A stretch of DNA of 64,000 nt. Origin: Ridgeia piscesae (lineage: Eukaryota > Annelida > Polychaeta > Sabellida > Siboglinidae). Below are positions 38,133-49,668 of this stretch, one piece after another; position 1 is the stretch's first letter, and every line of letters starts with the position of its first letter. Where the stretch lies: positions 40,001 through 104,000 of the forward strand of contig JAODUO010001755.1 of the NCBI GenBank assembly GCA_025642075.2. The letters run 5' to 3'. The position numbers were made by a program, and so were the translations under genes. Below the pieces are notes generated by a model. The model saw nothing but the letters and a program-made list of their open reading frames with translations, searched no databases and was not told the DNA's origin.

Positions 38133-38588
38133 TTAGAGAAGTAAGTGGAGGCGGGTGACGTGTGTAGAGAAGTAAGTGGAGGCGGGTGACGTGTGTAGAG
38201 AAGTAAGTGGAGGCGGGTGACGTGTGTAGTAGAAGTAAGTGGAGGCGGGTGACGTGTGTAGAGAAGTAAGTGGAGGATGGTGACGTGTGTAGAGAAGTAA
38301 GTGGAGGCGGGTGACGTGTGTAGTGAAGTAAGTGGAGGCGGGTGACGTGTGTAGAGAAGTAAGTGGAGGATGGTGACGTGTGTAGAGAAGTAAGTGGAGG
38401 CGGGTGACGTGTGTAGAGAAGTAAGTGGAGGCGGGTGACGTGTGTAGAGAAGTAAGTGGAGGGCGGTGTAGAGAAGTAAGTGGAGGCGTGACTGTGTAGA
38501 GAAGTAAGTGGAGGCGGGTGACGTGTGTAGAGAAGTAAGTGGAGGCGGGTGACGTGTGTAGAGAAGTAAGTGGAGGCGGGTGACGTGT
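38133..38588. repeat. 31-bp minisatellite, ~15 copies
   Basis: The unit begins AGAGAAGTAAGTGGAGGCGG, followed by GTGACGTGTGT. Variants carry GGATGG, or lose 10-13 bp near 38460-38500. The unit contains GTAAGTGG, a donor-like sequence, and TGACGT, a CRE-like core. Confidence 0.95.
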
Positions 38589-38914
38589 AATGAACAAGAA
38601 CTAGTACATTAATGTGACAGATGAGTCTAGTGAATTATGAATAGAAGTGCTCAGATGATCAGATGATCAGTATGGTCATAATGATGGTGTGTTTTAACTA
38701 AAGTATATTCTGTTGCGGTAATGAACATATAATTTTATAGTTAGTCATCATTATGATAACACAGTGGTGCTGTCAATCCTATTCACTGTTTTATATAGCT
38801 CTAACTAGGTTTTCTAAATGCTTGGATTCTCATGTTTTCTTTGAGTTTTCAAAATGCTGCTCTACACTCAGCACCACACAACAGGTTCATAGACTGGCTC
38901 ACTCTGTAACCACC

Positions 38915-39102
38915 CTATGTATAACCCTAACCCTATGTATAACCCTAACCCTATGTATAACCCTAACCCTATGTATAACCCTAACCCTATGTATAACCCT
39001 AACCTTATGTATAACCCTAACCCTATGTATAACCCTAACCCTATGTATAACCCTAACCCTATGTATAACCATAACCCTATGTATAACCCTAACCCTAACT
39101 AT
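38915..39102. repeat. 18-bp repeat rich in telomere motif CCCTAA
   Basis: About ten copies of CCTATGTATAACCCTAAC. Each carries CCCTAACCCTA, the complement of the TTAGGG telomere repeat, interrupted by TGTATAA. The last copies degenerate to CCTAACCCTAAC. Confidence 0.95.
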
Positions 39103-39289
39103 AGTATTTACCTTGGCACAGGGACTTCAGATTCACATTGCCCTGTGTGTGTGGGAGAGTCTTGTGTGGACACTCACAGCATGTTGTGTTCTGACGTGGT
39201 AAACACCCATCCATTTAAAAAACTGACCTATTTGTGCCACTGTCAAGGACAGTCTAAGTGTATCACAAAGTGTCATGTAGTCATGACAG

Positions 39290-40965
39290 CATCATAGTTA
39301 CACATGTCATGTGTACAAAGTCATAACAGGGCATCACAGTGACACATGTCATGTATACAAAGTCATAACAGGACATCACAGTGACACATGTCATGTATAC
39401 AAAGTCATAACAGGGCATCACAGTGACACAATGTCATCTGTACAAAGTCATAACAGGACATCACAGTGACACAATGTCATGTGTACAAAGTCATAACAGG
39501 GCATCACAGTGACACAATGTCATGTATACAAAGTCATAACAGGGCATCACAGTGACACATGTCATGTGTACAAAGTCATAACAGGACATCACAGTGACAC
39601 AATGTCATGTGTACAAAGTCATAACAGGGTATCACAGTGACACATGTCATGTATACAAAGTCATAACAGGACATCACAGTGACACATGTCATGTATACAA
39701 AGTCATAACAGGACATCACAGTGACACAATGTCATGTGTACAAAGTCATAACAGGGCATCACAGTGACACAATGTCATGTATACAAAGTCATAACAGGGC
39801 ATCACAGTGACACAATGTCATGTATACAAAGTCATAACAGGACATCACAGTGACACAATGTCATGTGTACAGAGTCATAACAGGACATCACAGTGACACA
39901 ATGTCATGTATACAGAGTCATAGCAGGGCATCACAGTGACACAATGTCATGTATACAAAGTCATAACAGGACATCACAGTGACACAATGTCATGTGTACG
40001 GAGTCATAACAGGACATCACAGTGACACAATGTCATGTGTACAGAGTCATAACAGGACATCACAGTGACACAATGTCGTGTACAAAGTCATAACAGGACA
40101 TCACAGTGACACAATGTCATGTGTACAAAGTCATAACAGGGCATCACAGTGACACAATGTCATGTGTACAAAGTCATAACAGGACATCACAGTGACACAA
40201 TGTCATGTGTACAAAGTCATAACAGGGCATCACAGTGACACAATGTCATGTGTACAAAGTCATAACAGGGCATCACAGTGACACAATGTCATGTGTACAA
40301 AGTCATAACCGGGCATCACAGTGACACAATGTCATGTGTACAAAGTCATAACAGGACATCACAGTGACACAATGTCATGTGTACAAAGTCATAACAGGGC
40401 ATCACAGTGACACAATGTCATGTGTACAAAGTCATAACAGGGCATCACAGTGACACAATGTCATGTGTACAAAGTCATAACAGGGCATCACAGTGACACA
40501 ATGTCATGTGTACAAAGTCATAACAGGGCATCACAGTGACACAATGTCATGTGTACAAAGTCATAACAGGGCATCACAGTGACACAATGTCATGTATACA
40601 AAGTCATAACAGGGCATCACAGTGACACAATGTCATGTATACAAAGTCATAACAGGACATCACAGTGACACAATGTCATGTGTACAAAGTCATAACAGGA
40701 CATCACAGTGACACAATGTCATGTGTACAAAGTCATAAAGCAGGGCATCACAGTGACACAATGTCATGTGTACAAAGTCATAACAGGACATCACAGTGAC
40801 ACAATGTCATGTGTACAAAGTCATAACAGGACATCACAGTGACACAATGTCATGTGTACAAAGTCATAACAGGACATCACAGTGACACAATGTCATGTGT
40901 ACAAAGTCATAACAGGACATCACAGTGACACAATGTCATGTGTACAAAGTCATAACAGGACATCT
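39290..40965. repeat. 42/43-bp minisatellite, ~39 copies
   Basis: The unit begins CATCACAGTGACACAATGTC and includes GTACAAAGTCATAACAGG. Early copies often have ACATGTC (42 bp) and later ones ACAATGTC (43 bp), so the array grew from one end or by local homogenisation. Confidence 0.96.
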
Positions 40966-41245
40966 TTATGTTGTCTAGAAACAATATGTTGCCTGTTGAA
41001 TGGTGATGATGTGAAGATGTTTCTGGTGACATACATCCGTGTTGTCCAGAGCTGCCCATGACAGTGATGACACTGTCCAGCTAGTACACTGACCAGCACA
41101 ACATGGCAATGAATTAAATCAACTGACCCAGTAGGTTTACAGAGTGCCAGTCCACCAGTAGTAGCTCACAGCACTGTCGAAAATGTTTAAAATGCAGATC
41201 TTGAATGTTAAGCTATGCTTAACAAGCAGCTGTTGTCATTGTTAC

Positions 41246-41425
41246 AGCACTATTTGTTACTGGAATCTGTGATCCATGAATGCATTGTTTGTTACTGGAA
41301 TCTTTGATACATGAGTGCATTGTTTGTTACTGGAATCTGTGATCCATGAATGCATTGTTTGTTACTGGAATCTTTGATACATGAGTGCATTGTTTGTTAC
41401 TGGAATCTTTGATCCATGAATGCAC
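41246..41425. repeat. 35-bp repeat, alternating as 70-bp dimers
   Basis: Five copies beginning TTTGTTACTGGAATCT. Types with GTGATCCATGAATG and TTGATACATGAGTG alternate, showing a two-unit higher-order period. It lies about 150 bp before the LIM1 exon. Confidence 0.93.
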
Positions 41426-41578
41426 AGTTTCCAAGACAACTTTAGGCTGTTTTCAATTGTACAGCATGTGACGATGCCCTGGTTTCATTTTGACTGTTAA
41501 ACAAAGTTCTATGTCTCCTGATAGTACACTGTGGTGCCACCTAGCAGTTACTTATGACTTTACTGGTTTGTGTTGCAG

Positions 41579-41674
41579 GCAAGAAGACATGTGAGGCATG
41601 CCAGACAAAATGCAAGGGACAAGCCATTCGCCTGCAGGATAAATACTTCCACGTAAAATGCTTCAAATGCAAAG
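41579..41674 (+). CDS. ABLIM-like exon 2: first half of LIM1
   Basis: A 96-nt exon, acceptor TGTTGCAG and donor GTACCA, phase 1 at both ends. It encodes KKTCEACQTKC, then RLQDKYFHVKCFKCK. With M-G in front, the zinc ligands are C6, C9, H26 and C29 for the first zinc and C32 for the second. RLQDKYFHVKCF is characteristic of the first LIM domain of the actin-binding LIM protein family (ABLIM1-3, UNC-115). These proteins tie actin filaments to signalling in axon guidance and muscle Z-discs. LIM domains bind two zinc ions and act as protein-docking modules. The exon sits isolated between a 35-bp repeat and a MITE. Confidence 0.93.
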
Positions 41675-41766
41675 GTACCAGTGCATTGTGCTATGTTGTG
41701 TCTGTTCTTTATTGAACAGACCTAATTGCAAATATTTCACTTTGCCCAAATGTTGCATTAACATTG

Positions 41767-42045
41767 ACAGCCTTATGCAGTGACCCGTCCACATGTTGTT
41801 TGGACAGATAGGTTTTGGACGGCTAGTAAGACCACTGGATGGGTGGTGGATGGGTAAATATAGAAAGAACAAAAAGTCATAGATGTTTTTAATTATGCTT
41901 CAACAATGGGTGTCACATTTGTGTTTGCATTTTATTTCAGGTCATAATATACATATTGATAGGCTTGTATGTATGTTAGTTAAGATGCACTTGTCTGCCA
42001 ACAAATCTGAGACTGGCAAAAATGTTATCCTGCATAAAAGGCTGG
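41767..42045 (-). mobile_element. MITE family copy 4, reversed, in the LIM1 intron
   Basis: The reverse complement begins CCAGCCTTTTATGCAGG and ends CTGCATAAGGCTGT, matching the family ends. The interior carries the complement of the ACCCGTCC/ACCCATATTTCTA region. TAACATTG flanks both sides exactly (41759-41766, 42046-42053). It is more diverged than copies 1 and 2 and lies 92 bp after the exon 2 donor. Confidence 0.82.
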
Positions 42046-42824
42046 TAACATTGTGTTTGCCTATTTGATATCATCAAATAAATCTCCATTCTACACAATT
42101 ATATTTCTAATGTTAAATTGTGAATCTTCAGTCAGTGGTCGTACACATTGAATGGCGGGGGTTGACTCAAGGATGCCTATTTGACCAAATAAGATAATTT
42201 ATGTAAATTGCTGTCACCCCAATTGCTAGATTTCTCTCCAGCATAATGGTGTGTTTGCTGAGGTTTCAGCTACATTGGTGCTTGATGGTGACTTAAATCA
42301 ATTCCAGTTCATGTGAGCTGAAGCTAATTATAAAATAAAAAACAGCTTTCCTTGATGCAGAAACATCTCCTGCCAGACGTCTGTGTCCTGTTTAATTATT
42401 CATATTTAATTACTCTATTTTACCACTTGTGATATCTAATAATACTTCTGCTAGAAAACCGTAAAGCCATCAGAACTATCCTGTTTTGAAACTGCTGTTT
42501 GTTTATTTGCTTGTATTTTTTACATGCTCCACAGTGAACTGCAAAACGACTAGATGGGCAGAAATGCGTATTTTCAAAATCAAATGATTGTCTGGAACAA
42601 AATTGAGGGGTATCGGATTTGTGTAGATTTTTATGAAGAAGCAAAGTTAATGAATATCTCATACTGAGAAAGGTTACAGAAAATATTCGTTCAAATTTCC
42701 GTAATGACATCCAATGTGAAATCTCATTGTGGTCTGTCCCCAGCTAACCCTAACTTGGCTACCAGTTGGTTGTTTAACACATCTATAAGTTGACAGTTGT
42801 AGTTCTGTTTGGCTTTGTTTGCAG

Positions 42825-43008
42825 AGTGTCAGACTTCATTAGCAACAAGTGGCTTCTACAGCAAGGATGATGTGTACTATTGCGCCACGGACTACCAGAG
42901 ACTGTTTGGCACCAAGTGTCACGCGTGTGGTCAGTTTGTGGAGGGGGAGGTGGTCACTGCTCTTGGCAACTCCTACCATCAGACATGTTTCCAGTGCACC
43001 AAGTGCCG
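42825..43008 (+). CDS. ABLIM-like exon 3: end of LIM1 and most of LIM2
   Basis: A 184-nt exon, acceptor TTTGCAG and donor GTAAGT, entering in phase 1 and leaving in phase 2. It completes LIM1 with C35, C53 and D56 (ECQTSLATSGFYS, YYCATDYQRLFG). It then gives LIM2 ligands C65, C68, H85, C88, C91 and C94 in TKCHACGQFVEGEVVTALG, SYHQTCF and CTKCR. The DYQRLFGTKC joint and QFVEGEVVTALG are near-diagnostic for ABLIM LIM1-LIM2. All zinc ligands are present, so both domains should fold. The G/AG split codon with exon 2 restores Glu34. Confidence 0.96.
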
Positions 43009-44320
43009 GTAAGTGTCCACTGTCCAACCATGGCCAGTAAGTGTCCGGCCATGGCCCGTAAGTGTCCGGTCATGGCCGCTGAGTGGAGTTCCAGTATAGC
43101 TGTTATTGTTGCAGTGCTTGATGCAAATACAATTGACAACATATAAACTATACATTTAAAGTTTATTTCCATTACACATTCTTTTTGCAAATATTGTTTA
43201 ATATTTTTTTTTAAACTGGTGGATTAAATGATGAAGTGATACGTTCTGTTACCCATGGTAGTCTTAGGTTAAATGTGCGAGTCAGCTACGTAAAACATTC
43301 TTTTGGATGTTGCAACATCCTAATAGGTGCCCGTGAGTTGTAATTAATCACACTGAATTACACTGAATTTGGAAGTATTTTTCACCAAATAGGGTCAACT
43401 ACATGTGTGGGTTCCTGGCAACCATCAAATTCAAGTTTAATATAAGTACGCACTTAACTCCAACGCCATCTACAATGTTGTTTGCCCTCTCGCAGCTAAG
43501 AATGTGCCAATTTTTACACTTTCCTCCATAAGTGATCAGTGATTGAAGTAATGAGCTATGTCAGCTGATTTCTGTGTTTTCCATCTTACAGGGAAGCAAA
43601 ATTGCAGCTGCTAAAACCATGTGGTTATCACCCCGACTGACAGGACCTCTGTGAATGCTAATATTCTTGTAGCCTGCATGTGCACGCTTCTAAATTGTAA
43701 TATTTGCATGTGACATTGATCACATCTGTGATCTGTGACATTTTTGAGCATTTGTCCCAATACTAGGATGGGATAATTTAATAACGTAGGATCTCGCAAG
43801 TAGGTATAACTGGATTTAGTTTGATTACTGTGAAGTTGTAAATCAATGGTACATGTGCAAATTAACACAGGTAAATGCTGTATGTTTACAGTACCATTTT
43901 ATGTACATTGATGAATGGTTCAGCTGACATGGATATTAGAAACATTTTGGCCTTCAATTTAGATTTTGTAATGTGAATTGCCTTTTTTTAATCAATCGTC
44001 ATACACAAACTTATCAGTAGAATAAAAAATAAATGCATTGTATTAACATTTCAGACATGCATGCTTAATTCAAATTGGCCATAGTTCTATCACAATGTGG
44101 TGAATTATTGCATTAATTTCTTAAATATGCTTGTGCAAGCAAGTAAAATACACCATGTACACATTGCTGTGTTTTGTGTGTACCTGATCAGTTACACCAG
44201 GGGCAAACACCAAATTCGAGTGTTTGGGAAAAGAAAACAAATGTGCAAAATCAGCAATCTTTAAGCAACTGTGTACTTGAATTTTCTGACCAATCACAAC
44301 ATGTCGTTTCTGTGACGCAG
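43009..44320 (+). other. Intron 3, no element recognised
   Basis: A 1.3-kb intron. It starts with three imperfect copies of an 18-bp motif around GTAAGTGTCC.GCCATGGCC (43009-43075), so donor-like sequences are repeated just after the true donor. The rest is AT-rich single-copy DNA. Confidence 0.7.
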
Positions 44321-44577
44321 GAAGGCGTTTGGCCCGGGAGACAAGGTGACCTTCAACGGGGCTGACTACTTGTGCAATAGTTGTGCTGACCAACTCCCCC
44401 AGTCGGAGAAGGCAACCCCCTGTACCCCACCCCCGTCGTTGAACGGACTCGACGGGGGTGATGTTGGTGTGGCTGGTGGGGGCGTGGCCACGTCCACTCC
44501 TGTCCGGGCGGGCCACGGCATCGGGGACGGTCAGCTTGGTAGTCCAGTCTCGGACGTGTCGGACATTTCTAACGAAA
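44321..44577 (+). CDS. ABLIM-like exon 4: end of LIM2 and linker
   Basis: A 257-nt exon, acceptor GTGACGCAG and donor GTGAGT, entering in phase 2 and leaving in phase 1. It gives RKAFGPGDKVTFNG and YLCNSC, supplying C113 and C116 and finishing LIM2. A low-complexity linker follows (Pro/Ser/Gly-rich, TPPPSLNG, GVAGGGVATSTP, SPVSDVSDISNE). FGPGDKVTFNG closely matches the ABLIM LIM2 end. GC content is much higher than in the introns. In vertebrate ABLIMs a short linker leads to LIM3; here the linker continues through at least four further exons. Acidic-Ser motifs (SDVSDIS) could be phosphorylation sites. Confidence 0.95.
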
Positions 44578-44628
44578 GTGAGTACAGCATGGGGAGATGG
44601 AAAGGATTATTGATTCATTTTCTTGCAG

Positions 44629-44658
44629 GTGGCGAGTCACAGGATGACAATTGCACAG
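44629..44658 (+). other. Candidate 30-nt microexon or retained mini-intron
   Basis: After exon 4 the 51 nt 44578-44628 run from GTGAGT to TTTTCTTGCAG. The next 30 nt (encoding SGESQDDNCT with the split base) end in CACAG|GTGCAT, and both ends are phase 1. Skipping or including it keeps the frame, and retaining the 51 nt also keeps it open, running to a stop at 44724-44726. Either an alternative microexon or a premature-end isoform is possible. A 51-nt intron would be unusually short. Confidence 0.25.
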
Positions 44659-44794
44659 GTGCATTGTGGGATGGTAAATTATTGTGTGTGCGGTTGCAGT
44701 ATAGGAATGTTGGCAACATTTTCTAGAAATATAAAGAATTATGGGATGGATGAATGATTACATGTTAGCCACTTGACACACATAAAAGACACAG

Positions 44795-45292
44795 AAGCGC
44801 GAGGCAAGGGGGAGAGGGGGGAGATAGAATGGGAGGGAGGGATAGAAGGGGAGGAGAGATAGAATGGGAGGGAGGGATAGAAGTGGAGGGAGGGATAGAA
44901 GGGGAGGGAGGGATGGGAGGGGAGGGGAAGGAGGGATGGAGGGGGAGATGGAAGGTGAGGGGGAGATAGAAGGGGAGGGAGAGAGGGAAAGGGAGGGGAG
45001 ATGGAAGGGGAGGGATAGATGGAAGGGGAGGGAGAGAGAGATAGAAGGGGAGGGAGAGATGGAAGGGGAGGGAGAGATGGAAGGGGAGGGAGAGATAGAA
45101 GGGGAGGGAGATATGGAAGGGGAGGGAGATATGGAAGGGGAGGGGGAGATAAAAGGGAAGCAGAGATGGAAGGGCAGGGAGAGATAGAAGGGGAGGGGGA
45201 GATGGAAGGGGAGGGGGAGATGGAAGGGGAGGGAGAGATGGAGGGGGAGATAGAAGGGGAGGGGGAGATAGAAGGGGAGGGAGAAAGGAACA
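44795..45292. repeat. Purine-only tract, ~18-bp unit
   Basis: About 500 bp of almost pure A/G on the plus strand, built from GAGATGGAAGGGGAGGGA-like units, with few pyrimidines except the T of GATGG/GATAG. Mirror-symmetric polypurine runs can form triplex DNA. It lies in intron 4. Confidence 0.93.
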
Positions 45293-47361
45293 TGATATAT
45301 ATAATATGGAAGATAACATGAGATAGATGCACCAATATAAACTAGTACACTTTTGACTAAATAATAAATAAATATCAACAATACTCTGAGAAACTAGACT
45401 AGGACAAGGCAGTCAAATATGCAAGTAGAAGCTTGTGCAAGGACTCACATACTCAAGGACTCAGTCAGACACACAGACTGACTTGAGACTGTGTAGACAC
45501 ATTAGTACTGCACCATTACCCAGGCCTCAGCAACTGTCTCTAGAGCAAACCTAGCATCCTGCAGCCTTACACGGTTCCCTCAATGGTTTCTCACCATAAC
45601 TACTTCCTGATTGTCCTGGTCATTCAACTCTTTACTGACCAACTAGCTCTGGTCAATGGGTCACAATGACCAGTGGTCATTGCCTGGTCCTTTATCTGAC
45701 CCATCACCTGGAGTAGTGGTCATTTCCTACTGATGAGACTTGACCATAGCTCATCATTAACAACAATACATCATTGTGAGGTCTGACCACTGATGTGTCC
45801 AGTGTATGTCCAGCTGCAGTTACCTTTGTGGTCAAGGTGGCTTGAGCAAGGCCATTTCATACGTCTCCAGGCAGGGCGAATGCTACATTTCATTTGTATG
45901 TTGTGTAATTTATTACCAAGATTCACTTGATCAATTGTAATGTAAAGTTTCCTGTAATAAGATTTATTTAAGTCAGACCTTCACCCCTTGGGGAGGGGAG
46001 GACGCTAGTAGGGGAAGGCATAGACCATATACCTGGGTCTGTCCGTTAATCAGGTTAAGTTAGTTCATTCATTCTCTCCCTCCCTTCCTACCTCCGTCCC
46101 TCCGTCCCAAGTAGGTGTATTGCAGTCACCTTTTTGTAGTTGGTGTCAAATTTGTGTGCCAGTTTAAACTTAGCACATGAATTTAGCTACAACAGTCACA
46201 TAGCTAAAACGTTGTAGTCATGAATTATTCTTTTGCTACTCGGGCCAGACAACTAAGCTTGGTGGCAGTCATGTATCTGAGTTTGATATGTGTCCGAGGC
46301 GTAGAAACCAGTGACATTTCACCTCCGTGTATATCCCAAGTGAAAACATTTAATTAGTTTACAAAAATGAGGTTGTTTTTGCTGCTGTCGGGGAATGTTT
46401 TCAACTGTCCACGGCTGCCATGGTTTCTCATTAGTTTCTGCTCCATCAGCCTAAAGTTGTGTAACAGAAAAGAAAAAACGTCATTTCCGTGCATATTTGA
46501 TTAGGGTCGGTGATCTCCATTTGTGATGAATGACCCATTTCTTTTCTGGTTACTTGCTCCTGTCTACACTTGCTCCTGTCTACACTGGCTCCCATCTTCA
46601 CTTGCTCCTGTCTACACTGGCCCCAGTCTACACTTGCTCCTGTCTACACTGGCTCCTGTCTACACTTGCTCCTCTCTACACTTGCTCATATCTACACTTG
46701 TTCCTCTCTACATTTGCTCCTGTCTACCCTTGCTCCTCTCTACACTTGCTCATATCTACACTTGTTCCTCTCTACACTTGCTCCTGTCTACCCTTGCTCC
46801 TGTCTACACTTGTTCCTCTCTACATTTGCTCCTGTCGTTGTCTGTGTATGGAGTGTTGCATGCATGTCAGTTTACTGTACTTTACGGCACGGTGATGGTT
46901 TATGTCTATTATTTTAATTATTTCACAGGCTTCGGGTGTTCTCATTGTGTGTGTGCATAACGGCGTTATTGTTGTCACTGTGATGGTTTTTGTGTTTGCG
47001 TGCTTTGAGAGATGTTTAATGTTGTGTGTTGGCTGTCACTGTTTTGGGAGCACATCTGTCCAGAGCTGTGTGTGCCCATTATAATATGTCAAATAGATGA
47101 CCATCTCATTTTTCCATATAAATGTAAAGTGAATAATTATCCCACCCCCCTGCACAGGCTGCATAGTGCAATCTTGGTTACGTACTCACTGATTATTCGT
47201 ATCATTCATCTTGGAATAATTGTTATCCCACCTGTTCTTAGCTTAAAACTGGTTAAGTGTGCAACATTTACAGTTCGCAACGATGAATGGCTTGAGATTT
47301 ATTTTCTGTTTTGTTCATTCTGTTGCTTGGTGTTGTTGTCACGTCATACTGTCTATTGTAG
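45293..47361 (+). other. Rest of intron 4
   Basis: Single-copy AT-rich sequence apart from the 16-bp array listed next. No exon or element recognised. Confidence 0.5.
46553..46835. repeat. 16-bp pyrimidine-rich minisatellite
   Basis: About 17 copies of TTGCTCCTGTCTACAC with CTCTC, CATAT and GGCTC variants. The three open plus-strand frames over it are repeat translations. Confidence 0.92.
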
Positions 47362-47460
47362 TGAAACGACAGCCTGTCGTCAACGGCAACGGGACCCGTG
47401 TCCCTCGCTCTCCCATTCTCTCCAGCACCTCCACCTACAAGTCTGACACATCCTCCATTA
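47362..47460 (+). CDS. ABLIM-like exon 5: Ser/Thr-rich linker
   Basis: A 99-nt exon, acceptor TCTATTGTAG and donor GTAAGT, phase 1 at both ends. The split codon with exon 4 makes Met, giving MKRQPVVNGNG, then PRSPILSSTSTYKSDTSS. The sequence is basic with SP and SS motifs, GC-rich against an AT-rich intron and free of stops, all of which support coding use. The peptide itself is not a named domain; linkers between LIM and headpiece parts in this family are Ser/Pro-rich and disordered. A length divisible by three with symmetric phases would allow skipping without a frameshift. Confidence 0.82.
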
Positions 47461-49668
47461 GTAAGTGTTGTTGCCATAGCAACAGTCACGTGATTACATC
47501 ACTGTGAAAAAGGTTGACATGGTAATGGTTTTGTGGTTGAAGGGAAACTATTGACTGAACTGTATGAATTTAGTTACAAGTACAATTACATATCTGCAAA
47601 ATGGGTGTAATCAATTATAATTATTTTGGTCTGTAATTGAGATTACAGTTGCCATTAAATTCTAGGATAACTGACAAACTGAAATAAAACCTGATGCATT
47701 TTTGTTTCACAAATTTAAACATGATGCAAACTTTTTACAGAAGAAAATATGGATTAATAAGATGAATGTAGTAATAATTCCTAACTTATTTGGTCCGATA
47801 CAGGAAAAGAAAATATGACGATGAAATTATTGTAATTGTGATTACACTAACTTGGCATCTTTAATAATAATGCAATCAAATGCGATTACTAAAAATTTGT
47901 CCCTGATTATTGTGTAGGAGTCTTCCTGTCCGGGGTCACTTGTCGCCATGGCAATGGCACAGGTTTTTTTAGCACAGTTTACAATGTTTTTGTTTCTGCA
48001 GTGGCTGGTGTGTGGGAATGTTTGGTATAGTGATTGTTTGTGTAATGCTGGAATAAAAATGTATGCCCTGCTCGCTTGCTGCGCTGAACTAATTATTTCT
48101 GTTGTGCCCAGATGTTTTGCTTTGTTTTGATTTTTTATAAGTATTGTCATGTTAAAGTAATTGTTTTCGTTGTTTGCACATATCTTTTCCACATTGAATA
48201 TGTCTTTGTATTGGAAATTCATAATTTAGATTTCTTGCAGAAGTCTGGGGATATTTCACCTCTGAATGATTGCCACTTCAATTGTTTTTACATTTTTTAT
48301 TGATATTTTAAATTTGTTTTGGTTCTATATATACATGTATTACTACATTGTTGTGAATCTTCCATTTTTGTGACAGTTTTCAACTCAAATTCCACATCAA
48401 CATAATAACTGGGCATTAAGTAGATTTCTCTATTTGGGGGATACTGTGTGATATGTAGAGGAAAGGGTTAAGTTGATACTGCCCTATCACTGTTGCCCCT
48501 GCATTCCAGGACCATAGAGATTAAGGGGAATGGGGGTGGGTCTGGCTTCTTCCATTGCTTGCTAGAGGGATTTAGCCCAGATCCCATGTTTATGCCAGTA
48601 TAGATGGGAAGGAATTCACTATTTCCATTCAGCTAAAAAAATATGGAATGTTTGTGCATACAAATTATAAATATGGGATGTTTTAAAGTGTGTAGTGGCA
48701 CAAATTCACATTATACTTGAAAAATTAAATTAAATTTAATAATGTTTCTAAGGTATTTTGTATGGAATGAATTGGTCAGTGACAACAGATTTTTAAGTGA
48801 GTTTGGTGTTTTATCATATGAATGTTAGTATTTAAAATTTCTGAATTGGGTTGACATTTTTGTCATCATTTAATGTGACAGCGCCTTCATGGAAAGATGA
48901 CATTTATCTACCTTGATGTCCCCTCTGGCCCTATAATCCTCCCAGTGGACACTGTCTGATAGATGGGGATTAAGATAAATGTGCTTTGGGAGTAATTTGT
49001 TTTTTGTAATCTTCTGTGAGGAGGGATAATTTACTTTCACTGGGCGTGTATTTTACTAATTAAGTTGTGACATCTGCCGTCTAAAGCAAGGATGTGTGGT
49101 GGAAGTTTGTAAGTAGCAAGTGGCCCCTCGTATGATTATTTGTACACACAGTCTGGAATATAAACAAACATTGCAGTGGTCTGTTGCATGATGCATTTTA
49201 TGTGCATTCATACAATTGTTTATTTAGTAATTTTACTTATGTATTATAAATAATTTCTTGACTGTTTTGAAATAGCATAATGTTAATTATCTTCAGTAAG
49301 ACTGTTTAAAAAGGTGGTTGTGTTACAAAAGCGAGAATTTCTTAAAATAATATAGTGTTCACTGTCATCTCGGTATGTTAAATTAAATCAGGCAGTTGTT
49401 TGGTTCTTTGTCAAATGTCCTTATTTAATTTACTCACCTTATCATTCTTGTGATGAGAATGTACACACGAACTACATGTTATGTTTAAAAAATAATTATC
49501 ATAATTTATTTCCAAACATGTATTCCAATTACAGAGCTAAAACAATACACACTTGTGAGCCATACACCAGAATAAATGAATGAAGCGTTGCCAATGTGAT
49601 TGTAATGTGATGTGTTCGCACTGAATAACACACGCAGAGGTTTTGTTAGAAACTGTATTTGCACATAC
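47461..49668 (+). other. Intron 5, first part
   Basis: 2.2 kb of AT-rich single-copy DNA. Frames of up to 126 codons on the minus strand (47842-48222) show no motif. The satellite of 49669-54069 follows. Confidence 0.6.

Noticed and set aside
44739..45381. SPSISPSP-type proline-rich minus-strand proteins
   Set aside because: Complement of the purine tract; no start context and three frames equally open.
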